From NCBI GenBank assembly GCA_018857735.1, contig JABMCL010003304.1, forward strand, positions 656,001-720,000: a stretch of DNA of 64,000 bases. Direction: 5' to 3'. This DNA comes from Alviniconcha marisindica (lineage: Eukaryota; Mollusca; Gastropoda; Provannidae). The notes under the pieces are model-generated. The model was not told where the DNA came from and did not search any database. It worked only from the letters and a program-made list of their open reading frames with translations. Below, piece after piece: positions 1 to 12,127 of the stretch. Each line of letters begins with the position of its first letter. Within the stretch, counting starts at the first letter, position 1. A program made the position numbers and the translations under genes.

Positions 1-3000
1 TGCTAGACTTGCCCTGTTTGACAGCGGCGCTGGAGGTGATGGACAAGGCAAAGAAGGTGGAACCACCAGGCACAAGCCATGGAGCTAGTGTGGAACCCAC
101 AAGTTCTGTTGAAGCCTTCCATATGCCACGCTTTAAGCCACTCTTCAACTTTATCTGCAGAACACAGGGAGGCCAGGGGGACACTATCAACAGGTATCAC
201 CTAAACAGTTGTCGAGTGTATTGGCAGATCATATAGATTACTACTGCTGACAATAATGAGGAAGCAAATGCAATATGCTTTAGTTTCGCTTTTGCAGCTA
301 GTGTCCTGTGAATAACCCGAGTGCGAGTACGATGTCAGTACTTTCAAAGTAGGTACAAGGAGTGTGTGTGTTCCCAGGTTGTCACAAGGAATGTGTGTGT
401 TTCCAGGTTGTCCAGTCTTTACACAGTGCTAGAGGATGTCAAAGGCAATGCCAGGGTCTTCTGCTGTTCACAAGTTGTCCCTGTCATGATCAGGTATGCC
501 ACCTTCCCAAAAGGTGTATGTCTTCTTGGTTGGTTGCTGCTCTGTAGCACACCTGACTACCTCAGTTTCCATTGCACTGTCTGCACAAGGATGAGATGCA
601 AAAGGTATTTCTGTCCTTTTGCAAAGCAAAACCAGCTGATCAGTACAGAAAAGAAGAAGAAAACAAAAACAAGATAACTGCTAGCATTTGGAAAACAGAG
701 TGTAGCACAATCACAGCATGTGTTTAAAAAGGTTGACTTGCATGTCTGTTTACAAAGGATTGCACAAGGGCCAAGTGGCAAATTCTCCAAGAATAATTAG
801 GCTTGCTTTTTCATTTACAGTGGATTGGCAAAAAAAGGTAACTGGCCAATTCTCCAACAATGAATAGACTTGCTTTTCAATTTACTGGGGATTGGCACAA
901 AAGGTAACTGGCAAATTTTCCAACAGTAAATAGACTTGCTTTTTTATTTAAAGGGGATTGCACAAAAGGTAACTGGCAAGTTCTCCAACAACAGACTTGC
1001 TTTTCAATTTACTTGGGATTGGCGCAAAACATAATTGGCAAATTCTCCAAGGCAGGGGATGTGGGGGAGGGTGCAAGTGTGTGTGTGTGTGTGCGTGTGC
1101 GTGTGCATGTGTGCACATTCTCTTTCTGACAGATTGGTACTATACTGCAGACCTAGCAATGTAGATCCCCTCTGCTTCTTACGTTTAGTTTGGGATGATG
1201 TTGTTGTCCTGCTCTCTCACTGCAGACGGTGGTTCAATGTGATCCTGGAGGAGGCAGAGGAGGACTTTGTGACACAAATTCTGCCTGCCATGTTGGACAG
1301 ATCACGACTGCTCTTTGACCTTCCAGAATGCAAGGCTGATGTGGTGATGTGAGTTGAGAGTTGTTATTTTGTCCGTTGTTGTCTTTTGTGACTGATTTTA
1401 CACCTCTTTGATGATTTTCAAGCCATTTCTTTTTCTCTTCTTCTGAGGAATATAATTTATGTAGGTTTGCTGTGAGGTGTCAGGACAAACTCCAAGCGTT
1501 GGTTTACAGCATCCTTCCTCCGACCACTGCCATAACTAGTTACGCCACAGGTCTTTGGAAACTGTCAGCTAACTCACACTTTTTTGGTGGTGCTCAGATG
1601 GCTGTAATTTTTTAACAGACAACTCAGATGATATCAGGAGAAACTCCACACATTTATAAATCCCCACGTTGTTTATGCCAGCCTAAATAAAGCCAGAATC
1701 ATCTGAATTGAGATGGACATTCTTTTTTGCCAGGGGTGGATGTACCTCAAGTTTACATGTGTGCTTGAGTGCAATGTTGCTTCCACAGTCTTATTAGTAC
1801 TCAGACCTTTCAGAGGGCACTGACAAGAGTTGGACAGTTGCATGTAGATGGGGAATGCTCCTTCAGTGGCATAACCAATTATGGCAGAGTTTGGAGTTCG
1901 GGTAGTGATGCTTGTAGTGTGGTATCAGGTTTACAATGTATAGACACTGTTTTATGACATTAATTGTGATAATTTTGTTTGGTTATTTTGATATTATAAT
2001 TTGGTTATTTTAATGTTATAATTTTGTTATTTTGATATATTGATTTAGTTATTTTGATATAATAATATGCACTTCTGTAGGACTGCAGTATAGAATACAT
2101 TATTATGCTGATGTCAGTGTCTATAATAATAATAATAATAACTCTTCTATTGAGTGATTCAGCGAAGCTGGTTTGCTATAGTGAATGCACTTTGTAATCT
2201 TTCACGCAAAAGGTCGCGAGAGGTTGCAGCGCACTTCCGGGCCGATTTCTGAGTAGGTGTTGCTTCACGCTGTGTATAACAGTGGAAGTTAAACCTAGAA
2301 TCGCGAAGCAGTACAAATGCCAATATTGTTGCAGTTGCAAAAATTACCGCGGAAAGGGGATGGAGGGTGGAAAAAAAGTGTCTTTGCATCATTTTTTGGC
2401 TGCCCAGAAGATCGCGAGTTCATAGAAAAAATGCATTTTGGGGTATCCTATAGCATGAGCAACAAGTTATTGCTTATTGCCAGACACATTATGACCACAG
2501 GCCTCCAAAAATGCCTTTAAAGTTGGCAGTGTAAAATTCACAAATTCACTGTCACCGCCTTCCATTGTGAAGAAAGTATGCACCAGAAGTAAAAGCAGCC
2601 AAGGGACTTCAGCAATGCTGGGCAAAAGTCAAGGAGTTAACAACCAGCCTGAATCACCCAATAGCGCTATACCACATAAAAATTTATGAGCTCACAGTGC
2701 TGAACTCATTGTCTGTGACAATGGACAGTCACTAGGGAGCAGGAGTTGTTTAGCTAACTGCTAGTTTTTCTGGTGACAGAATGCTGCACACAGGAATCCA
2801 GACATTAAAGGAAATGTGACTGTTGGTTTCCATGGTTACAGGATACTTGGGGAGCAGCTGTTGCAGCTTGTGGACAAATACCCAGGCATCATGGTGGTAC
2901 ATGTTACCGACATCATAGAGTTTGTTCAGATTACCAACAACATGCGTGGTCGGCAGAACTTTTATGGAAATCTGGTGAGTGTGCTGTTGTTAGCTTCGTT

Positions 3001-6000
3001 GACTACTTTATGCAGTTAACACCTCTTCTTGTTTTGTTTTGTTACTGCTGTAATAGTTTTTGATGCTTTGGATATGAGAAGACCACAAGTAAGGGTAAAG
3101 TTTTGATAAAGGTACATGTAATAACGCGTATCTCACCAATAACAGGGTACCCACATGTAAATTCAGTTCTAGAAAGTTTATCATGAAATAAAAAACAAAA
3201 TCATTTTCACACTCATCACATGACTGGATTACAGGTGTACTGCATAGGTGAGTACTGCTCATCTCAGCGTGCTCAGGGCTGTACGCCAGAGCTCATTGCC
3301 CAGTACTTTGACGTTCTGGAGGTTGTGACCTACGAGATTTGCGGCAATGTCTTTGTGGAGGAAGAGGACGTGCCAACCCATCCCAAGATTCTCTGCCACC
3401 TCATGTCAGCCATGGCCAAGGTTTGCCAACCACATTGAATGTGTGTTTGTTTGTTTGTTAGCACTCCTCAGCTAGAAACCCCAAGGTTCATCCAATGCTA
3501 AGTGATAAAGTAGTATGCACGTGCAACAGTTTCCCCTCACCCCCATCCCTCCTGAACATGTACATACAAGTGCAGTGTTACACACCACTGCAGCAGCTGC
3601 ATTCTGACTCTGGAGATTTCAATAATGGAGTTTGTCTTGTGAAAAGGAGTACTATAACTGAAAGTAATCCTAACATGGAACTTTTGACATAACAAATGTT
3701 CTGCTTTAGCGCCAACATTTTGGCTAGAGACAATGAGATGCCAGTAATGAGAATGTCAGTATATAGCCTCTGATTGGGGCCAGCTGAATATGTGTAAAAA
3801 TTGAAGCATTATATTTTAAATTCTCCCAGTGATTTTATTTAGATCTTTCCAAGACCAAAGGTAACTAGCTGACATGACCTGAATTATCATATAAAGTGAT
3901 GAATGTGTATTTTTGGGGGAAATTCATCTTGGAATGAGCCACAGGTGTAGTCTGAAAGCCCAAAGATTTGAAACTGGACATACTGATTGTGCAAAGCAGT
4001 GGTGCAGTCTTTGGAGCTAGGGGTAACAAACTTCCATGGTAGCATAGCAATCAGAACATGTTGATGTTTAGTAACCGATGTGATGCTGTAAGTCTTTTCA
4101 ACTGGTAGTAACAAAATTCCATGATAGATGCAGCATAGCAATCAGAACATGATGATGTTCAGTAACTGATGCATTACTGTAGTCTGTTCAGCTGCCAGTA
4201 CCCAAAACACTACACTAGATTCAGCGCAGCATTCAGAACATGACAATGTTTAGTAGCCGCTTTGCACAGCATAGAGAACGCTGCAGCACATACATTTCAA
4301 ACAGAAGACATCAAACCAAAATGCAATTATGAGTAATTTGTCAACTGTGTGTCAACAGCTGTCAACCCGACGGCAGGATTTGATCCCTCGTGCCATCCTG
4401 TGCCTGACTAAGGTTGCTAAGCAACACTTCACTCTCACACAGGACCCACTTGCTCAGGAGGCACTGGTATCTTGTGCGCAGGAGCACGTCAACCTCCTCA
4501 AAGTGCCAAAGTCAGTCCATGTTCCCAAACGTGCCTCTTCTTTTTTTTCCTTTCTTTCTTTCATTTCTTGGCACACATGTACACTCTGTCTAATCCCTTG
4601 TGAAAAAGTTTAAAATTTGGATCATTTACTCTGAACAGTCTGGAGAGTGGAGTTACCTTCTCCTGGTAACACCCTGTCATGCATATTGCAGCAGGGAACT
4701 TACCTTAGTCTTTGTAGTTTTCAGCTGCTTGGGGTGTTTTTTATATCTCACCTGAAAAATGGATGTTTAGCTTGTGTCCCCAAAACAAATGGGTGGACAA
4801 AAATCATAGTCTGATCAGCTGGTCCCTTGATTCCATGATTTCCAGCTTCTTGCCAAATAATGTATTAGTCACTTGTCATTTTCTGTTCCTTTTCTCTCTC
4901 TCGTTTGTTTTGCATGTTGTCAGCTGGCAAAAACCCTTGTTTTATTGGCTGCAAGGAAACTGACTGCGTACAACTCTAACTTCTATAAGTGTTCTTTCTG
5001 ATGGAAAATTTCATGATGTGTAATGGAAAATGGTAGAAAACAGTGGATAGTATACATCCCTGGTATTTGTCTTTAAGAATGTTCTGAATAGCAACTTGTG
5101 GTGATGCCAGTCTGTTCTTTTATTCATATATACAGACATGTGAATGATTGTCCTTTTACAGTCTGTTCTTTCATTCAGATGTACTCTAATGTCTGCCATC
5201 TTGATGTACTCTAATGTCAGCCATCTTCCTTTTACCCACAGTTTTGCTGTGACAGTTCTGAATCCAGCTGCTGAGGTCTACTCTGGAAGGTACCAACTTT
5301 TTAGTTGAGGGTGTGTGTTTGTGTGTGTGTATGTGTGGTGGTGGGGGGGGGGGTATGCATGTGTGCATTCTTGTGATTGTGTCATTTGATGTTGATACAG
5401 TACTGAATTTCCAATGTTTGAAAATCATGAAAAAAAGGTTGAGCTGAACACATGTACACATGTTTGTGTTTCCCACCTTGTGCAAAATAATGATAACTCC
5501 AAAATGATGCTTGTTAGAAAAATCACTTTTTATCTGTCAGTCCGAGACTGAGACAGATCAATCTAATCATGAGTAAAGGGGTGGGGTGGGGGTGGGGGGG
5601 GGGGGGGGGGGAAAAGGAAGAAAAACTGCAATACTGCTCTTTACTGTTGTCTGAAAGACAGAATGCAGCAGTGTTGGTTATGGGGAACACTGCACAAGCT
5701 AAAGCAGGAAACATGCACTATTGTTATGCACTTCTGCAGGCTGACCCTTGTGCAGTGTCTCAGTCAGTGTATATTCATATTCCATTTTGTATGCATTCAG
5801 AAGTAATTCAGAATGCATAGGGAATGCACACTTTAAAGAAAAGGACTACTGATCTAGATGTGTGAGCTAAAACCCCACATCATCTAGAATGAGCCAGTTG
5901 ATGTTTGACTGATGTTGGTGACATGCACACTGGTTTCTTTGGGATTCTTTGGATCTTATCTGCAGAAATACATAAATATCTGAAATGGTATCATTCCTGG

Positions 6001-6083
6001 TTTTCAGTTGGCACAGAGATGGATGTTCCCTGCCACTCATTCTGCGAGGAATCAAGCGAGTCATGACAGACAGCTCTCAGTGA
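1..6083 (+). CDS. AP5Z1: AP-5 complex subunit zeta-1 (3' part, 8 exons)
   Basis: Large scaffold-like subunit of adaptor complex AP-5, which works with SPG11/SPG15 on late endosomes and lysosomes. Exons read here: 1-193 (open at the window edge), 407-493, 1226-1348, 2842-2974, 3235-3420, 4359-4510, 5242-5289, 6008-6083 (TGA 6081-6083). The frame stays open across every junction, and all introns are GT-AG. Family matches seen: LDLPCLTAALE in the first exon, CIGEYCSSQ at 3241, RRQDLIPRA at 4368, and a C-terminal WHRDGCSLPLILR that parallels the vertebrate YHRD...LPLALR end. The protein is helical-repeat in type, with no signal peptide or membrane segment seen. The N-terminal half lies upstream of the window. 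The donor at 3420 (GTTTGC) is weak but is supported by frame continuity into LSTRRQDL. Orthology is judged from remembered human AP5Z1. Confidence 0.93.
363..406 (+). repeat. Two-copy duplication of the AP5Z1 exon acceptor
   Basis: The sequence TGTGTGTTCCCAGGTTGTC is followed about 28 bases later by TGTGTGTTTCCAGGTTGTCC. Only the second copy (AG at 405-406) keeps the AP5Z1 frame. This is the smallest example of the junction duplications found elsewhere in the window. Confidence 0.6.
777..1052. repeat. Minisatellite, about 65-bp unit, 4+ copies
   Basis: It lies in the AP5Z1 intron between 493 and 1226. Each unit carries GGCAAATTCTCCAACA, TAGACTTGCTTTT and GGGGATTGGCACAAAAGGTAACT with small changes. 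A short GT-rich microsatellite follows at about 1075-1112. Confidence 0.8.
4020..4262. repeat. Degenerate tandem repeat, about 90-bp unit
   Basis: It lies in the AP5Z1 intron between 3420 and 4359. AGCATAGCAATCAGAACATG and its variants recur near 4045, 4135 and 4220, followed by TGATGTTTAGTAAC-like sequence. The rest of that intron and of the introns at 1349-2841 and 4511-5241 shows AT-rich single-copy sequence with no gene that can be supported. Confidence 0.7.
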
Positions 6084-6682
6084 AAATGACATAGATATTG
6101 CTTTACGTATTCATTTTTGGGGTCATCTAACTCAGTGTGTGTGCATGCGTGTATGTGTGCAGGTGTGTGTGTATACAGGATCATGACACTATTGTTCATT
6201 GGAAGTTTCTGACCTCAGGTTGCTCTGTGTGTGTGTGCATGCTGCATGTGTGTGGTGTGTGTGTGTATGTGTGTGTGCACATGTATGTGAGCATGCATGT
6301 GTGCAAAATCATGACACTTGTGTTTGTGAACTATGATGATCCTTTAAATGGTCGCTATCGTTGATGCAAGTGAGATGTTTCTGATCTCAGGTCATGATCT
6401 AAATCATCTCACTGATATGAATAATAGAAAAATACAAAAAAATACTCATACTACTTTAGGGTCCGCCAAAGAGCTGACGCACATTAAGCATGTATGACCA
6501 AGGTCTTCTGCCCCTTTGCCCCCATTCCTGAAGAGTACTTGAAATGCAGGAATGAAATATACCATTGTGTATGTTCATGTATGCATTGTTACTGAGGTAA
6601 TACTGTAGCCAAGGTGAAATGTGCTGGGTATGTAAATGTAGCTTTTGGTGTAAGTATGCATGTTGTGGTTGCAGTATATACA

Positions 6683-6687
<5 letters not shown>
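6084..6687. other. AP5Z1 downstream region with GT-rich microsatellites
   Basis: This is the start of the intergenic region and probably includes the AP5Z1 3' UTR. Imperfect (GT)n tracts lie at about 6137-6175 and 6225-6300, in two similar blocks that each hold ATCATGACACT. No AATAAA is seen close to the stop. The nearest candidates are ATTAAA near 7071 and AATAAA at 7224-7229, both too distant to assign. Confidence 0.5.
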
Positions 6688-6726
<39 letters not shown>

Positions 6727-6927
6727 CACGCATGTGGATGTGTGTGTGTGTTGGAAGTGGTGAGAAAGATGTTGAATGAAGTGTTGTGTATTTATTTATA
6801 TAATTAATAGGATTTAACTGTGCTCTTGGTTTGGTATGTTTTTGTTGACCCAGTTGTTTTTGTATTGTGCGCTTCAGGCTCACATTCTGGTGTAAGCGCT
6901 TTATAGATATTCTTTTACATTACTTTA
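6680..6927 (+). mobile_element. LINE-type 3' tail, copy 1
   Basis: A (GT)n/(GC)n tract is followed by sequence that matches 40085-40330 in order: TTGAATGAAGTGTT, a TTTAT-rich stretch, AATAGG, GTGCTCTT, TTTTGTTGACC, TTTTTGTAT, GTGCGCTTC, GGCTCA, GGTGTAAGCGC and CTCTTTTACAT-like ends. The second copy is preceded by a reverse-transcriptase C-terminal motif, so this is read as a 5'-truncated non-LTR retrotransposon tail. The family name is not assigned. Confidence 0.65.
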
Positions 6928-7465
6928 CCTGAATAATACCACAGAGTGATTTTATGCAATATATAAGGGCTTCTTCTACATAAGCTGGCTTTACATCAGT
7001 TTCATTTGCATGGTACCAATGAGTTTGATACAGGCATAGTGGATGAGAGTATATTTTTGCATGTGCAGGATTAAAGAAGTATACAATATATATATATTGT
7101 AATACTAGCATGGTCTGTCCCAGGTAACAAACTGTTAGACAATGTTACAAAAATCTGGGCATTCTGTGAGGCATTCTTTAATTGCCAAAGGTTGTGCATG
7201 CAGGGTTGTAACTGTAAGAAGGGAATAAACGCCGTCTTTGTACCATGCACTGAGTGTACATAGATCTGTGTGGGTGTGTGCACGTGTGGGTGTGCAGGTA
7301 TGTGAATATGCGTGGATGTTGACTATAGCCACACACATTTCACACAACTTAAAAGATTATGAAGTAAACTTTAACCCTCAACCCACCCACTCCTAAACCC
7401 TTCTCTGTCCCAACCCCCAAAAGGAAGACTGAGTTATTAAAATTAGCTTCCTAACTGCAATCAGC

Positions 7466-7930
7466 TTGAAAGCTGTTATTTTAATTTTGCCACTGTTGAT
7501 ACTGATCCATAAGGCTTGGACTATTATTTTAAACCTTTCCCTGTTGACACTGTTCCATTGGGCTGGAACTATTATTTTAAACCTTTCCCTGTTGACACTG
7601 ATCCACAGGACTGGAACTATTATTTTAAACCTTTCCCTGTTGACAATGATCCATAATGCTGGAACTGCTATTTTAAACCTTTCCTTGTTGACACTGATCC
7701 ATTGGGCTGGAACTATTATTTTAAACCTTTCCCTGTTGACACTGATCCATTGGGCTGGAGCTATTATTTGTAGTTGACACTGATCTGTTGGGCTGGAACT
7801 ATTGTTTTAAACCTCTCACTGTTGACACTGAACCATTGGGCTGGAAGTATTAAACTTTTCACTCTTGACACTGATCCACTGGGCTGGAAATATTAATTTA
7901 AACTTTTCACTGTTGACACTGATCCGTTGT
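7466..7930. repeat. Minisatellite, about 50-57-bp unit, 8 copies
   Basis: The unit has the form CTGTTGACACTGATCCATTG, GGCTGGAACTATTATTTTAA, ACCTTTCC. It is intergenic, between AP5Z1 and the EF-hand gene. One frame stays open through the first copies (about 100 residues), but this is a by-product of the repeat. Confidence 0.88.
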
Positions 7931-8366
7931 GCCAGCCTCCTACTGCTCTGTGTCCCTTCTGTGCTGCATCACTGAGCAGGCTAAGTAGTGAACTTCCCCT
8001 GCAGTAGCAAATTGATTGTTCAGCACATACACAAAGAGAAGAAATTCGTAGTCCTTCTTTGGTTTTCTCTGACAAGCGAAACCTGGTAATGGTAACTCCC
8101 CAGGCCTGGGAAGCTAAATTATGATAATTATGTTAAGCGCCATTATAAAAATCTACAAGGCCTGCTGACGTAAGACCAAAAGTGTCTGGCATGAACATTC
8201 AAGTTAACTGAGTGCTTGCTGCTGTTGGGATAAGCTGTCAAAAGTGTTAGTTGCGCATAAGTCTTGTACTTTCCCATCCACCCTGGCAACCACAGAAAGA
8301 TATCAGAACATTCAGGTGTGAAAAGGTTGGACACTTAAACCTCAAAGAGAAGAACGGGAGACTGAA

Positions 8367-8390
8367 GCATGGACTTACATATACGTCCAC

Positions 8391-8432
<42 letters not shown>

Positions 8433-8480
8433 GTCCACATGGACCTACATATGCGTATATATGTAAGTAAGTCCATGGAC
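8367..8480. repeat. Imperfect palindrome with a (GT)n core
   Basis: The left arm CATGGACTTACATATACGTC pairs with a right arm that ends GTATATATGTAAGTAAGTCCATGG, flanking a (GT)n tract at about 8400-8430. ACTTACATGTATGTCCATGG recurs near 19189-19205. It could be a small foldback element or a microsatellite-seeded hairpin. Confidence 0.5.
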
Positions 8481-8952
8481 TGAAGTGTCTATAACCACAC
8501 TGTGACTGATAAAAACATGTTTCGGGCAAAGGTAGAAGAGACCATTCGAGCGCCTGTGGCCAGAGTAACAAAACACGAGTCTGACGCACCTCTCGGCAGA
8601 ATCATCGACAGAATACATTGAGAGCGACCAGAGGGCTGTATGCACTGCATGCAGGGCAGAACGCCAAGTTGGGAACAGCCAAAAATAACACGCAGCAGCT
8701 AGCTAGGCTACCGCACGCACAGAGCCAGACACTGAGACAGGGCAGGATAGAAAGCGTTGGTTGCAGGGCCCGAGCGAGGGAGCCCGGGACTGAGGGGGCG
8801 GGGGTTCAAGGTGAGAGACGGGTGAAGCCTCATCCCTCATCTCAGGGCCTGGCGCCGTTGCGAGGCTTGGGGAGTGGGCAGGTACTACAGAAAGGAGAAA
8901 AGAGCCAGTGAGCGTGAGAGAGAGGGGGAAGTAACGGTAATAAACTAGCGAA
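8481..8952 (+). promoter_or_regulatory. Presumed promoter and 5' UTR region of the EF-hand gene
   Basis: This stretch has more G, C and CpG than the flanking sequence and leads into the ATG at 8953. An in-frame stop (TAA 8941-8943) lies just upstream, so no longer start is possible without splicing. No TATA box is evident. The transcription start cannot be placed from sequence alone. Confidence 0.35.
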
Positions 8953-10536
8953 ATGCTCTCGGTGCCCTGGTTCGTCGGCTGGGCCCTCCGACCGTACATT
9001 CAAATCAACACCAGCACCGGCTCAGCGGCTTCTTCTTCCACATCAGCGGCGGCCACAACTACAGACGACGCAACCAGCTCCGCCGCCAACGCAGCCAAGG
9101 CTCAGGTCGCCAAATTCTCGTCTGCCCCGGTGCCATCCACGGTCTCCAAACCATATCCCGTCACAACACAACCCATAACAAGCAAGGGAGGCAACCAAGT
9201 TCGAGCGCAACCGGCACCACAACCAGTACCTCTCATCGCCAAAAGCACAGCTACCAAAACAGCGGCAGCGGCTCCGTCGACGTCGACCCCTCTGGTGGCC
9301 AAGCAGGCCTCCCCGGTTCAAGGAAAGCCGACCCAGGCCGGTCCCGTGAAGCAAGTCAGTTCTACTTCCATCGTCCTCAAGATGAGTGCCGAATGGGCCC
9401 TGCAGCAATTGGAGAAGTTCAAGTTCTCCTTCGACGAGGCGGACCGCGACAAGAGCGGCTTCCTGTCCCTTGACGAAGTCGTCGAGATCCTCAACAAGAA
9501 CGGCTTCAAGGGCAGCAAAGACGATGCTAAGGTGAGTCGGTTCACGGCCTCAAACTGCTGGCGTCATTTCATGTAACTGAGTCAAATGTTGACCCGCGTC
9601 TGTTGTTATAAACAACAACAACAACAACCGGCAACAACAAACAAACAAAAAATAACAAACAAGCAGTAGAAGAAAAGAAGGGAAAAAAAGCTACTTCCCC
9701 ACCCGGCCTAACTGTCACCGCTAGCTTTTTCTGGGCGTTATACTGAGAGATGAGTGACAATGCTAGTCCGACTACAGGTCGATCGTTTGACAGTAAAACA
9801 CCAGTTGAACTGTCCCCGCTCGACCTGAAAGTTTACCTCGACGGACGGAGTCACAATCCTCCGGGTCCCGGCCGCCTGGTCTCAGTGCGGCACAAACTGA
9901 AGAAAAGTTATCGAGCCAAGTTTTCCGTCTCATCAGTCTTGTAAGTTTAGTTCAGTTGAAGATGGTATCTGTGCACCTGGAAAAGCCTGTAAGTTCTGTC
10001 TCAGTCCGTCAGAAGTTCCCCCACCGTTGTCTCTGCGAAACTACAGCTTCCAGTGTTCGTCTCGGATCATTGAGACAGATTCACGTCCGGCTTTCAAGGT
10101 ATATCGTCGATCGATTTCTCTTTCAACCCCTTCTTTCCCCAGGCGGATCGATGGTGGTGTGGTGTCATTGCCTTTGTTCCCGCAGATGAGTATCTCAAGC
10201 TCCTCAACACGTTAGATCTTGGCTGAGACTGACGCTTGCAAGTCACTTGTTATTGTTGCTTTGCCCGCCAATCTCGTATATACTCAGCGGTCTGTGATTT
10301 CCTTTGAATCCAGCATGTCCAGGAGTTGTAATAGGAGTCTTCGGATGGGTGGATGTCGAACATCGACACATGCCCGTCTGGACTTTACGTTCCACTTGTA
10401 TAAAGCTCGCTGAATCTGTGAGGATGACGGCATGTGTGGTCTGGTCGTCCGGGTGAGTGGCACAGATCAGTCAGTGGCACAGATAAAAAATAAAATAAAA
10501 CAATGCCGCACAAACCGAGTGCATGGTGTGTGTGTG

Positions 10537-10602
<66 letters not shown>

Positions 10603-12042
10603 CAAAGAGAGAGAGAGAGAGAGTGTGTGTGTGTGTGTGTGCTGATATTGCGGTCAGCGTTAGTAATCTATTGAACAAACCCAAATTTACGAGTACCTCG
10701 GAGCGAATATCCCATTTGAATAGGATCTATTCACTCTGTCGTCGTGTTTCTCAAGTTACTACCGACTTTGGAAACAAACGATGCAATAAAATCGGTTGTT
10801 CGGGCGAAAGTTTAACTGTATGTTATATAGTTTTAAATTGTTGTCAAACAACATTTATTTCAGTTCAATCGTTTGTATCAGTTGTAGTTTCATCTAAAAT
10901 ATTGAAACACTGCGTGTCTGTCACTGAGTGACTGTCTTGGCAGAAGCTTGCCTGAACTGCATATGCCATCTTGTCAAGTTTATCAGTATTGTATCCAATG
11001 AGTTTTGTTAAACCGTATGTTACCTGTCTTATAAACAAGCTCTCCTCGGGTTGCCCGCGCCGCGGTTGCACATGGTTGGGTCCCCTCTACTGACTGAGAT
11101 AATTTAGTCAAAGATGAAAGGGTGGTTTTGCATGCTTTACCTACTGCCAGTAGAATTCTCTCAGTCAGTAGCGGAGGGGACCTAAACATGTGCTTCAGAC
11201 GCGCTGATTTCTGCTTTTTTGGTCCATGGGGATTCATTTCAATTAAGTCTTACTGAATTTCCTTTCTGCCTTTTTGGTCCAAATTTGGGCTTCATTTCAT
11301 GCCAGTCAGTCTTAATTTCCCCTCTCGTGATTTCTGCCTTCTTGGTCCATTCGGCCTCATTTCAAGTTCAATTTCCCAACCAGTTTAGACAGGCTGACCA
11401 GCGGCATAAGAAAAAAGAAACTTGTGAAAAAGCATTACTGATGTTGTAGGTGATTTGATGACGTGTCAGTTGGCGGTTGACTCAGTGGATGTTAAATACC
11501 AAGTCACGATCAGTAGGCTAATCAGTCAACCTCACAAACTGCTGAAAGCGTAGTTACCGACCTGTGCACGTTATACTCGTACACAGAAAAACACATTCAG
11601 TGAAACACTATAAGATCACACTGGATAAATACATACACATTCCTTACTCTCCGGAAAGAGGCCCCACTTGACTAATGTTTCTCAGTGTGGCTTCGACTCC
11701 CAAAGTTCATCACAAGCAAACCTCTGGCTGACTTCCTTCCAGTCAGTCTAATTTCGATGCTGCTAGTCGTTACCGTCTTTCTCCCGCTCTCCCTTTCTCT
11801 CACGTTCCAGACTCGGTCTTTCTTTGGTCTCAGGCCGTGAAGCAAACCCACAGTGTAGTGGTACACGGCGAAGGCGGAAGAAAAAGCCTGCAAGTTCAGA
11901 GAGAGCTAGATGTAGGCTATACAGGTCAGCCACCGCGCAGACTGTGTGTTTATAGCCTACCTGAACGAAGGTATGTGTGAATGCCATCACATGCTTCCCT
12001 TGCCGATACTGCCGATACGCTTGCGTTCCAAATAGCTTGCAC

Positions 12043-12127
<85 letters not shown>
